64,000 nt of DNA, from positions 1 through 64,000 of the forward strand of contig LATX02000005.1 of NCBI GenBank assembly GCA_001466705.2, written 5' to 3'. Made by a program: the position numbers and the translations under genes. The notes beneath the pieces are model-generated. The model worked only from the letters and a program-made list of their open reading frames with translations, was not told the DNA's origin and did not search any database. The stretch is from Moniliophthora roreri. Lineage: Eukaryota > Basidiomycota > Agaricomycetes > Agaricales > Marasmiaceae. This document shows, piece by piece, positions 55,248-64,000 of this stretch. Every line of letters begins with the position of its first letter. The stretch's first letter is position 1.

Positions 55248-55482
55248 CTGCTTTGGATCTGATACATAGATAGGTTAGAAAGTACAGCTTAGACACCTCT
55301 GTATAGTGTATCATATAGCTCTTTGTACTTTCTAAGGTACCACAGCTTCTCTAAGGCAATGACTAGCAGACTGGGCTCACTCTAGTCCTTATTACCCATC
55401 ATTTTGTGTCCTATTAAAGTGTTCCAATTCAGAAATAGTGTAAAATGAAGAAAAGTGGGTCTTTTCTAGGTTCGACATATTA
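55248..55482 (-). repeat. Inverted fragment of an E LTR start
   Basis: Reverse complement of the first 235 bases or so of the E LTR, ending GTTCGACATATTA. It directly abuts the end of the 3' LTR of E. With the inverted piece at 24704-24825 it suggests E inserted into an older antisense E LTR and the middle of that LTR was lost. Confidence 0.7.
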
Positions 55483-56195
55483 GCGAGTAGATGATTAAGA
55501 CCATAAACTGAGGTGCAGTGCCTAACCATTTGACCCTCAGGTATGAATGAACAAAGTGGTCCTGTGTGATGCACATCACATATGAGTGACATGTAACTAA
55601 CAGTTCCCATGGAAATCTTTTTTGTCGGCCATGCCCAGACAATCTGAGGCCAACAAAGCCAAGGCACATCTCAAACATGCATCCACCCTCAAGAAGCCAG
55701 AGAAACAATATACATTGGTATCCTTATCAACATATCATATCCAAACTACCAAAACCAACACCTCTATCAAGTCTTGAGGAACCCCATCAGCCCCCATGGA
55801 TAAGAATATCCATTCAATGCTACAGTCAGACCTAGGCACAACAGAATTGGCTCCCTCAAACATGGTGGTAGAAGGTGAAGAGCCTGGGAGAGTCAAGGTC
55901 AAACCAAAGGCAAAGAGATATTTGGATTCAGCAAGTTTCTCTCTGTAAAGACAAATACACATCAAGCTGACCTTTCATAGGATGCACCTCTCCTGTCATG
56001 GTGAGACAAGCACTGAGACAAGTATATGGACTATTCAATGATAACAGAGGGTCACAGACAGTTGTACGGAGGCTCATGCTGTCATTGTGTCACTGAGGAT
56101 GCAGCTTTTCGGTGTCTTGATTGTTTCAGCTTATTGATGGTCTGTGAGTCATGCCTCATCCAGAGCCATGATAAGCTTCCCTTGCATCGTATCCA

Positions 56196-56990
56196 GGTGA
56201 GTCATATCTATTTGACAGACATCCTTATTCAACTGACATCTCTTGTTTGCAGCAGTCACTGCATATGAGGTGTTCTTTTAATGCTATTAATACAAAGGAA
56301 ATACGCTCAGAATACTGCTATATATTTGCTCCCAGACAATACTCAGAAAATTCTATTAGTTTCAAGTTATCATCACATAGTGAAAACAGCAAGCATACTC
56401 TGGATTTTAATTTCCAGAAGAGTCTGTGTTTTTTTATTATTTTATGATAATGAAATTATAGAATTATCCTTTAATTTTCTAATTACAAATATACTAAATT
56501 TTCTGCCTTATAAAATAGTGAGAAAACATTTAGAAAACATTTTGAATTTTATATTAAAGGAAACATGTTAAATACAAAAGGAAAACTAAATGAAAACTAT
56601 CTAAGAACTGCTTTAAAATATAGTGTTTTCACATGATTTTCCTACTATTTTCCTAGTGTTTTCTCTGACTTTCCCACAATAGAAAATGTAGAATTTTTAT
56701 CTTATCTTATCAGCATTTTCTGAGGATCTTCAACTAGAGAAAATTTAATGTTTTCTCAGTATGGAAATTATTCTAATATATTGTATTATCTATTAATTCT
56801 CAGAATTTGAAAATTCCATATCTTTTGCTGCTGAAAATTTAGTATTCTCCAGGCATATTCTTGTTGAGAGGACACAATTGAAATTTAGAATTTATATATG
56901 GTTTTATAAAAATTCTCTTTGCAAGAAGATCAAGTGTTTTCTCAATGAGAAAACCATGTTAAAAGAACAGCTTGTACATAGTGAGTGGAA
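56196..56990 (+). other. Intron of the KDZ gene, enlarged by a repeat
   Basis: GTGAGTCA at 56196 and AG at 56990 would join HRIQ to WNGNFF, the order expected in KDZ proteins. About 795 bases, against the usual 50-60, because repeat H copy 1 lies inside. Confidence 0.55.
56268..56782 (+). repeat. AT-rich dispersed repeat H, copy 1
   Basis: AGGTGTTCTTTT to TCTAATATATT, highly similar to 62230-62764. Rich in GTTTTC and GAAAAC words. Related AT-rich sequence continues to about 56900, so the full element may be longer. No transposase; no clear terminal inverted repeat. Non-autonomous. Confidence 0.75.
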
Positions 56991-57499
56991 TGGGAATTTC
57001 TTTTCTGACATATCGTTGCATACACTGGGGCTAGAATTCCAGATCAGCCATTCTCACAAACCAGCCAAAGAGAACCGATGTCCATTCCAAGAGGCAGCAC
57101 AAGTTAACAATGGATTCTCAGTGCTGAGTTGGAATGGATTTCATACCATCACCTTGTATTTCTGTGGTTGTGACAGGGTGCCAGGTATATATTTTGGTAT
57201 AGCCATACCATCTCAGACTGACCTGTCCTATCATTTACTAGATCAACACCTTCAACTTATTGAGATAGGCTGGTGGCCAGCTTCCTACAAATTACTGCAG
57301 TCAGCTGCAACATTCGAGTGCATGTGGAACTTTCACATCATGAACCTTCAAGGCCATCTCATGCCCACCAACTTTGTGGAATCCCTCCAGCAGATTACTG
57401 ATGGCACTGGGCTCATCAGCATACTGGTGAGCCTGAAGGTTGTTGACCACCTATTGTGAACTCACACAGAAAATGTCTAGGATTAACACCAACAGTTTA

Positions 57500-58510
57500 T
57501 GACAATGCTGTGTGAGTCATATCAAGACAGGCAAGCACTTTGGTTGAGCACATGGTCCAAGTGGTCTTGCTGGGACAGAACAGAAATCTTGTGCAGTGCC
57601 TTGTTGAGCTTGCCCTCAACCTGATATCAACATTCCTCAAGATTGGGAACTAGTGCCTGCTAGCACCAAGTACGTCTTCCCTTGATTGATTCTGGTCATG
57701 CTCTGATCTTTATCACTGTTGACAGATGACTGTATAATCTTCTCATTTCTGAAGATGCTATTTTCCAACAAAAGGCAAGAGCACGCCCAAATGATGCTCA
57801 GGATCCCTTTTTAGGACTGGGTTGGGGATTCTTTGTGAAGCTGAGGTCCTATCTGGAAGAGGTTGCGAGGCATGCAAATCAGGAAGAGGTACATGATCAG
57901 TTGCTCAGATATCTGATCACAATCTGATGGTTCATACAGATTAGCCATTGTGTCGGGTTCTCTGCGATCTGGAATGCTAACAACAAGAAGACGAAAGGCC
58001 TGCAAGCTACTGGGATCAGTGGTGTCATATGCACATGCTATGAGTTGATTCAGCCAAATGGTATCAGGGATCTTCAAGTCAGAGAACAGTAAGTGCTATA
58101 TTATAATTCACACTCAATAAATGCTGATGATCTGCAGATATGTCAACATGGACTACATTTTCTTATTAAGTCTACTCGGCATGAACCTCAAGCACATTAT
58201 TGTGTCATATGACATTGCTTGCCAGTGGGGCAAGAGCTTCCTTGATCAGATGGAGCAAATGCCTTACCCTCTCCAGTTGCCCTCGGACAAGAAACTTACA
58301 TTTAAGGTGTCAAAATTCCACCTACCTGCTCATGTTCCGAAATGTTTCACACCATATGCTCTCAACTTCACAGAGGGTGTTGGACATGCTGACAGGGAGG
58401 GTATTGAGCGGGTATGGTCCATCGAGAATGAGATCGTGCACTCAGTGGTGATGATGGTGGCAGGTGGTTGCTGGGATACAATGGATGATCACTTTAATCA
58501 CCACAACTAG
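57500..58510 (+). pseudogene. KDZ transposase, catalytic core, degraded
   Basis: Fragments in changing frames keep the KDZ order: ACPQPDINIPQDWELVPAS near 57615-57670, LGWGFFVKLRSYLEEVARHA near 57820-57880, then a 47-base intron (58090-58137) and a clean frame to 58510: YVNMDYIF, VSYDIACQWGKSF, HVPKCFTPYALNFTEGVGHADREGIERVWS. The D of DIACQW and the E of EGIERVW correspond to the conserved acidic residues of the family. Several stops upstream make it inactive. Confidence 0.82.
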
Positions 58511-58584
58511 CGAAAGACAGTCAACCTATGTGAGTGCTTTGTTTTCTGACTACACATATGTACTAATAAACAGATAAGTGAAAG

Positions 58585-60889
58585 CCTTCTCAAGAAACTT
58601 GTCAAGAGAATATCAGAGGTGGTAGTACATCAACTGGCATTCGAAGCATTTACAGAAGGGCTCAAATTACACTACTCTGAAGACCTGACAAAGTGGGAGG
58701 CTCAAGTCGTCACGTGGGAGCAGAAGAGAGACAACTTCTGTCCATATGAAATGCCTGTAGCTTGTAAGTTACAAATCTTTGCTCGTGCTTGGCCTGACCT
58801 TATAATATTGTTCTAGCATCCTTGCTAGCAAAGCTCAAGCTTCAGCTTGCCACTGAAGAGCACCAGGAAGCAGTAGAAAGCAAGAATGAATCAGAGAATG
58901 AATTGAAAATGAGAGTGAGTGGGCTGCTGCTGGAAGCACTCGGGATCGAGGAAAACCAGTGTGTTACTAGTTGTTCCTTCCTCTTTCATAAATGACAATT
59001 TGTACAGATGCTCTATTGTCACATCCCTCAAGAAGAAGAAGTTAACCAAATACCAACAAACATCCATCCAGAAATCACGAACAGCTTTACTATGCTGCAT
59101 CTGAAAACTACGCAACATGCAGAAGATACATATGCCTAGACTTTGCCATTACCTCGCAAAGCTACTGCCATCAGACGAGAATAAACCTGAATTGACGGAC
59201 CTTAACCTGCCAAGTAGTTTCGACCAGGCAACATGAGAGAAAATATGCTCCAAGAAGGTTGCTCAAGTCAAAGAGCACCTCTGTGAAGCAGTAGCTACTG
59301 AGGAGCTCGCAGAGCTTCAGAATCAGCTTTGTGCAAGGAGCCTGGTGTATCAGCACTCGAATAGGTCTAGACCATCGCAAGGCATGTCTTGACTGTTACG
59401 TTACTTGCGCAGCAACAACAACAACTCAATCAACCACTATGACGTAGCAGCGCTAAGTTGACAAAAGGAGCAAGTTCGAGTTTCGAGTTCTTCAGCTCGC
59501 GCTAAAGTCCTCAGAGTTCGGTCAAGTTGAGCAAGATGTCCAAAGGATTAACTAGGTCCAGCTGAGGTAGCTTAGACCTATAAACTATCTACTTATACAA
59601 TGTTTGTAGTCTACTAGTTGTACATAAACTACTAGTGTGACATCGTTTGTTTAGCAAACAGAGTGTACCTTTGACGACATGATAAACAAGAGAATGACAT
59701 CAGAAGTAATGTCAAGGAAACGAAAATAAATATAATGATACAATAAGCGACGTCAGAAATGACATCACATCATAAATAGAAAAAGAAAGAATCAAATAGA
59801 ATAATGATGTCGTCTTGATGTCATAAATGACACTATGATGACATCTTAAATACAGAGATAAGCATATGATTGGAAAGGGGAACTAGGAATGTGGATGTGT
59901 CCAGATGTCAATGAGAAGCATAGAAAAGAAAGAGTAAAATAGCACTTAAGAGCACTTAAGTGTCCAAGCAGTGAATTTGAAAGAGAAAAGAGTAAGAAAA
60001 AGAAATAGTCTGTACTAGATTGTAACATTGACAGCTAAACACATGGAAGGACCAGCTGGAGGCGAGGATCAAAGGCCATTGTGGTTGCTACGACAATGCC
60101 TGCCAGGCACTCCTTCAATTATGTGGACCTGGCAACTGGAAGAAGGTGTTCCAGGTTCTCAGATCAGAGGATACCTGGAGAATCAGAGAACGATTACTGA
60201 AAGAGGCAGAGAAGGAGGAATATAAATGTGTGCAGAAGAGAGTTGGTCTAACAAAGGAGGATATTGAGCGAATCCTTTCCAGTGATGAAAATCCACCCAC
60301 CATTGCTGTCAATCCTGTTCTGTCTCACAGTGACAGCAGCACCTCTGCACCAAGCTGGATCTGGTACAACTACAGCAGCACTTCAGGAGATGATTCAGCT
60401 GTGAAGGAGGTTGAGGCAGGTGAGACATGCTTATTACCATGCAAAGGTTCTCAGGTACTGACATTACCACATTCCAGGACTATGAGTTGAGTGGTGTAAG
60501 GCCCAAGCTCAAGCTCGCTGAGCCCAGGAAGAGTTACTGTTAGTGGAAGAAGAGATGCGGAGATCCATCATCTTCTGTCGATGGTATTCCGAGTGGTGGC
60601 GCCAGCAGTCTGACTGCCGATCTGATGTCAGTCCAACTCTGGCTGAAGGTCTCGCAGTGTATAGAAAGCAACAAGCCAAAGTCGAGCCAGAGAGAGCCAA
60701 TCTCTGGGAATCTTGATGGAAGTCTATCTGTGAACATGCTGCAGCTATCATACATTGGATAGACAACATTTGGTCATCCAAAGAGGGGGACTCCGAACGG
60801 GAACTGAATAATATGAACACCATAGAGGTCAAGTTGGACTTAGATGTGGAGGGTAATGATGATGCTGAGCTGGAAGATGATGAAATGTA
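58585..60889 (+). pseudogene. KDZ transposase, C-terminal part, split by a solo LTR
   Basis: EVVVHQLAFEAFTEGLKLH, KWEAQVVTWEQKRDN and a coiled region (LAKLKLQLATEEHQEAVE) precede the LTR at 59394-60027. After it come WKDQLEARIKGHCG, RLLKEAEKEEYKCVQKRVG, SAPSWIWYNYS, then AQEELLLVEEEMRRSIIFC and WYSEWWRQQSD, the Trp-rich C-terminus of KDZ transposases. It ends acidic (EGNDDAELEDDEM) at TAA 60887-60889. At least three stops and frame changes. Confidence 0.8.
59394..60027 (-). repeat. Solo LTR of the G family, in the KDZ gene
   Basis: 634 bases, TGTTACG to TTGTAACA on the plus strand, flanked by TTGAC at 59389-59393 and 60028-60032. No internal sequence, so it is a recombined solo LTR. Its self-priming block has changed (AGGTCC for AGGTCA). 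Confidence 0.92.
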
Positions 60890-60984
60890 ATTATTGTACA
60901 GTAGTGTAGTCGTGTACTAGTCATGATAAATATGCTACTTAGAGAATACTTGTCTCTACACAAATTCTATTAAAAGACACCCAA

Positions 60985-61066
60985 TGCCTGCATGGCCTAG
61001 TGGAATAGGTGGTAGAGTGCTTTCTAAGTTGACCTGCCAACATTGGTTCAAATCTGGCTGTGGGTA
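60985..61066 (+). ncRNA. tRNA-like sequence, possibly SINE-derived
   Basis: TGCCTGC and GTGGGTA pair over seven bases with G-T wobbles. GGCCTAGTGG resembles box A and GGTTCAAATC box B. 82 bases, no clear anticodon arm. It lies about 95 bases after the KDZ stop. It could be the head of a tRNA-derived SINE or a decayed tRNA gene. Confidence 0.4.
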
Positions 61067-61139
61067 TGATCAATTCCCATCAGTTTGAATTTTTTCAATT
61101 GCAAGTTATAATTGTGTCAAGTATGAAGGCCAGGTTTAG

Positions 61140-62229
61140 GTGCAAACGATAATTGAGGTATAGATAGTGCAAATGATAATGGGTACTCAGTGCAAGATGT
61201 TTGATGAGGTGTAACAAATAATGTGGGTCTAGGGCAGATGATAATGGGCACAGCAGAAGATATGAACGCGGGACCCAGGCAGAATGATAATGGAACTGTA
61301 AATTATAAATGTACATGACCAAAACTATTGCTAGGCTTTATGCACATGAGCATCTGTTCCAAAAGTCTTGACAGCAACATGTAATTGCAGCTTTTTTGAT
61401 TGACTGTTGAGCCACTGGTGCCATGTCTAGCACTGAAAAATATCTAGAGTAATGGTGGTGAGCAAGAGTCAACAAGTGTTCAAATTTATACATACCTTAC
61501 CTAAGTCAATGTAGCTTTACAAATGTGAATGATGATGATCCCGGGGACAGCTGCATAATAAAGAGTATCATAGCTCTAGAAGGCCACTTTCTCACAGGTG
61601 AGTGCTAGAAAATAATGCGGGGCATTATAATAATCGAACCAAAGCATAGCGTGAATGATAAATGGTACAAGGGACAAATGATAATTAGTGCAGGTACGTA
61701 CTCATGATAATGGTTACACACTGAATATCATTGAGCACTTCTGTCATGGATAGCATTATAATTGGACAAGGTGTGAGGGAGAAATAACACAGATCAAGGG
61801 CTGGAAAGGGCTGGAAGCAATGACGCTGTAAGGTGAATGATATTGAGTGCAGGCATGACTGAATTACAATGAATAATTACCTAGAGCCTCCACAATGGAT
61901 AGGATTATAATTGAATGAGGTGCAGGGAAGTAAAATATAGAGAATGGCACAGAAAAGGGCCAGAGGTGAAAAATGTGCTAAATGGAATCATAATGAGTAT
62001 GGGTATGGCTGGATGGTAATGTATACTCACTGAATGACTACCAGAGCTTCTAATGTAGATTATATTATAGTCAAGCAAGGCACAAGAGAAGAAAATTTTG
62101 GAGAATGAAGCAGCACTGATTGAACTGGATAACAAATGATAATGAGTATGGGTATGCCTGAATTGTGATGGGTACTTACCAGATGAATACTAGAGCTTCC
62201 AGTTTATACCACATTATACACTATGTACA
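61140..62229 (+). repeat. Degenerate tandem repeats with ATGATAATGG words
   Basis: Words like ATGATAATGGGTAC recur (61173, 61238, 61283, 61653, 61703, 61990, 62136). From about 61735 a longer unit repeats at 147-160 base spacing (61735, 61882, 62042, 62192), each with GAGC-TTC followed by ATTATAATTG-like and AAGGTG-like words. No gene. The position just after the KDZ gene suggests subterminal repeats of that transposon. Confidence 0.6.
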
Positions 62230-62764
62230 AGGTGTTCTTTTTATGCTATTAATACAAAGGAAATACACTCAGAATACTGCTATATATTTGCTTCCAGACA
62301 ACACTCAGAAAATTCTATTAGTTTCAAGTTGTCATCATATATTGAAAACAGCAAGCATAGTCTGGATTTTAATTTTCAGAAGAGTCTGTGTTTTTTTATT
62401 ATTTTATGATAATGAAATTATAGAATTATCCTTTAATTTTCTAATTACAAATATACCAAATTTTCTGCCTTATAAAATAGCGAGAAAACATTTAGAAAAT
62501 AAATATAAGATTTTGAGTTTTATATTAAAGGAAACATGTTAAATACAAAAGGAAAACTATATGAAAACTATCTAAAAACTGCTTTAAAATATAGTGTTTT
62601 CACATGATTTTCCTACTATTTTCCTAGTGTTTTCCTAGTGTTTTCTCTGACTTTCCCACAATAGAAAATGTGGAATTTTTATCTTATCTTATCAGCATTT
62701 TCTGAGGATTTTCAACCAGAGAAAATTTAATGTTTTCTCAGTATAGAAATTATTCTAATATATT
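62230..62764 (+). repeat. AT-rich dispersed repeat H, copy 2
   Basis: Matches 56268-56782 with few substitutions and small indels (a 13-base addition near 62500, a short duplication near 62630). It ends at TCTAATATATT, then unrelated sequence. The left end fuses with the preceding tandem repeat at AAGGTG. Confidence 0.8.
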
Positions 62765-63040
62765 CGGATAGCCAATAAACAAAAGGGCCATGAGACCTTG
62801 TGAGCATAACAGTCAAAAATGTTCCATGCCCACTCACATCTTTCAGAATAATGTTTGGCTACAAGTCCTCTTCTTTTCTTTTGCAACCCTGTATACTACT
62901 GCAGTTTGTATGAATCGATCCAACGCCTTTTTCTCTCACAGTTCATCTGCACTGCACCATATCATAGACCAGGCTCACAGGAGCTGAAGTACATCCTGGA
63001 TGTGTTGATCAGTTCCAATAAACCCGTGGCGATTGGTTAC
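62765..63040. other. No recognised feature
   Basis: Short frames only. I see no gene, RNA or repeat. Confidence 0.4.
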
Positions 63041-64000
63041 ACTGTGTGAGCATCAGGGCCAGTTAACACAGTTTGCCAGAACCAACTCAGTCTATGGAGT
63101 GTCACAGGTTTATGAGAACTGGAGACTATCAGCAGGACAGCAGGGTTCAACTACACTGGGAGTGTGGTCAAGTATAAATAAGCTGACTGTTAATATGGTT
63201 CGCTCAAACTGGCAGTTGTAGGTGAGTTTGCTCAAACTCAGCATTTCGACCTCTGTATTGACATAGTTTGCATGAACCAGGCTCTGTGGTTGCAAAACAC
63301 CCAGTTTCTACAAACCACCAACCTGGCATCACGATACAGAAAACCATATGGACTGGGGAGTCTGCTTAGTCCTCACAAACAGTCACTCTTGGTCCAGTTT
63401 GTTTGAACTTGGTCAGTACAACAAGCTGCCAGCACAGAGATTAAAACTGGCATGTCTGATGAGTTTGCATGAACTCAGCATTTCAGCCCCATATTGACGT
63501 GGTTCGAGTGAGCCAGGCCTCTGTGGTTGCAAGACACCTAGTTTCTACAAACCACCGACCCAGCATCGTGAGCCTCAGAGCCGGTTAACGCAGTTTGTCA
63601 GAACCGATCTTCAAATTATTCAGTTCATGTGCACTTGCAGGACACTATGTACTGGCTCGTATAAACCAGCAGCCCAGGTGTGTTTGAATTGGGCATTTTT
63701 ATGGATGACTGATGTGGTTTGCTTAACCCAAGCCTTTGATATCATTATGTGCACAAGCTGGCACAACCCCAGCACATGCTGTCGATCTTGACATTAGTTC
63801 ACCCGAATCAGGCCTACGCCATGGCAAGAAGTACAGTTCCATTAGACTATTGGCGTTTCGAGGCAAAGATCATCTAAACTGGCATGGACGGTGACTTATG
63901 CAGTGTCCATGAACCACAGCACAAGCATCACAGAAGCCTAGGGAGCTTACTCAGTCCATACAAACCATAGATCCAGGTGAAGATCGGAGTTCATTAGAAC
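63041..64000. repeat. Array of imperfect palindromes GTTTGnnnnAAC and longer repeats
   Basis: At least nine sites resemble GGTTTGCnnGAACC: 63071, 63197, 63226 (GTTTGCTCAAAC, a perfect palindrome), 63266, 63397, 63462, 63501, 63593, 63715. A longer unit is also repeated: 63046-63086 matches 63568-63608, and 63255-63330 matches 63490-63567 (TTTCTACAAACCACC in both). No gene seen. Looks like the subterminal region of a DNA transposon continuing past the window. Confidence 0.6.

Larger units (their letters stand above)
55631..57459 (+). pseudogene. KDZ transposase, N-terminal part with CxC2 cluster
   Basis: A start at 55631 (MPRQSEANKAKA) is plausible, with a stop soon after. At 56026-56195 the CxC2 cluster is clear (GSCCHCVTEDAAFRCLDCF, CESCLIQSHDKLPLHRIQ), the zinc-binding region typical of fungal KDZ transposases. 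Coding resumes at about 56991 (WNGNFFSDISLHTLGLEFQ) after an intron enlarged by an AT-rich repeat, then LLDQHLQLIEIGWWPAS, FHIMNLQGHLMPTNFV and TDGTGL. KDZ elements are cut-and-paste DNA transposons; this gene would encode the transposase. The frame is lost after 57459. Confidence 0.82.

Noticed and set aside
1..64000. CRISPR arrays, bacterial operons, rRNA genes
   Set aside because: None seen; repeats are LTRs, transposon repeats or assembly duplications, and gene structure is eukaryotic.

Overview
The window is transposon-on-transposon heterochromatin from a basidiomycete fungus, most likely an Agaricomycete. The evidence is a KDZ (Kyakuja-Dileera-Zisupton) transposase with a CxC2 cysteine cluster, Ty3/Gypsy elements of two types common in mushroom genomes, and spliced genes with GT-AG introns of about 50-60 bases. 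The species cannot be named. No confident host housekeeping gene, rRNA, CRISPR array or bacterial feature is present.

Layout. 1-257 is the 3' end of a chromovirus (A). 258-3690 has no recognised gene. 3691-21299 is chromovirus B, flanked by TTTAT duplications; C (6788-14226, flanked by GGTAG) sits inside its reverse transcriptase, and an antisense fragment D (16906-17926) sits in its integrase. 21631-26589 is a mosaic of about 1.75-kb LTRs belonging to a second, divergent Gypsy type (E). E runs from 24829 to 55247. It holds gag, pol, an embedded chromovirus 3' end (F, 29802-32066), a short tRNA-like array (36.7-37.2 kb) and two intron-containing genes in antisense (37.6-43.4 kb). Its 3' LTR is split by a complete antisense chromovirus G (44372-54000, flanked by AATTC). 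55631-60889 is a decayed KDZ gene, itself split by a solo LTR flanked by TTGAC. 60.9-64 kb holds a tRNA-like sequence, degenerate tandem repeats, a second copy of an AT-rich repeat and an array of short imperfect palindromes.

Shared chromovirus logic. A TATA box lies about 30 bases before a predicted start, and the first 10-12 transcribed bases complement the site just inside the 5' LTR (Tf1/sushi-type self-priming). gag ends at a GGGTTTT slippery heptamer directly before its stop, with pol in the -1 frame. pol ends in a chromodomain. A further reading frame (ORF3) begins a few bases after the pol stop. In B, F and G it encodes an N-terminal leucine-rich region plus two zinc knuckles of fixed spacing, and in B and F a small acidic ORF4 follows. 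C has an unrelated cysteine-rich ORF3.

Most coding regions are dead. Many stops are TGA where a sister copy has CGA, and the LTR pairs differ mainly by transitions, which suggests cytosine deamination. The clearest exception is the antisense gene at 37601-38918: seven exons, no internal stop, with its own TATA box. Ten single-base n gaps mark contig joins, and most are flanked by repeated sequence, so some apparent duplications are probably assembly or haplotype artefacts.
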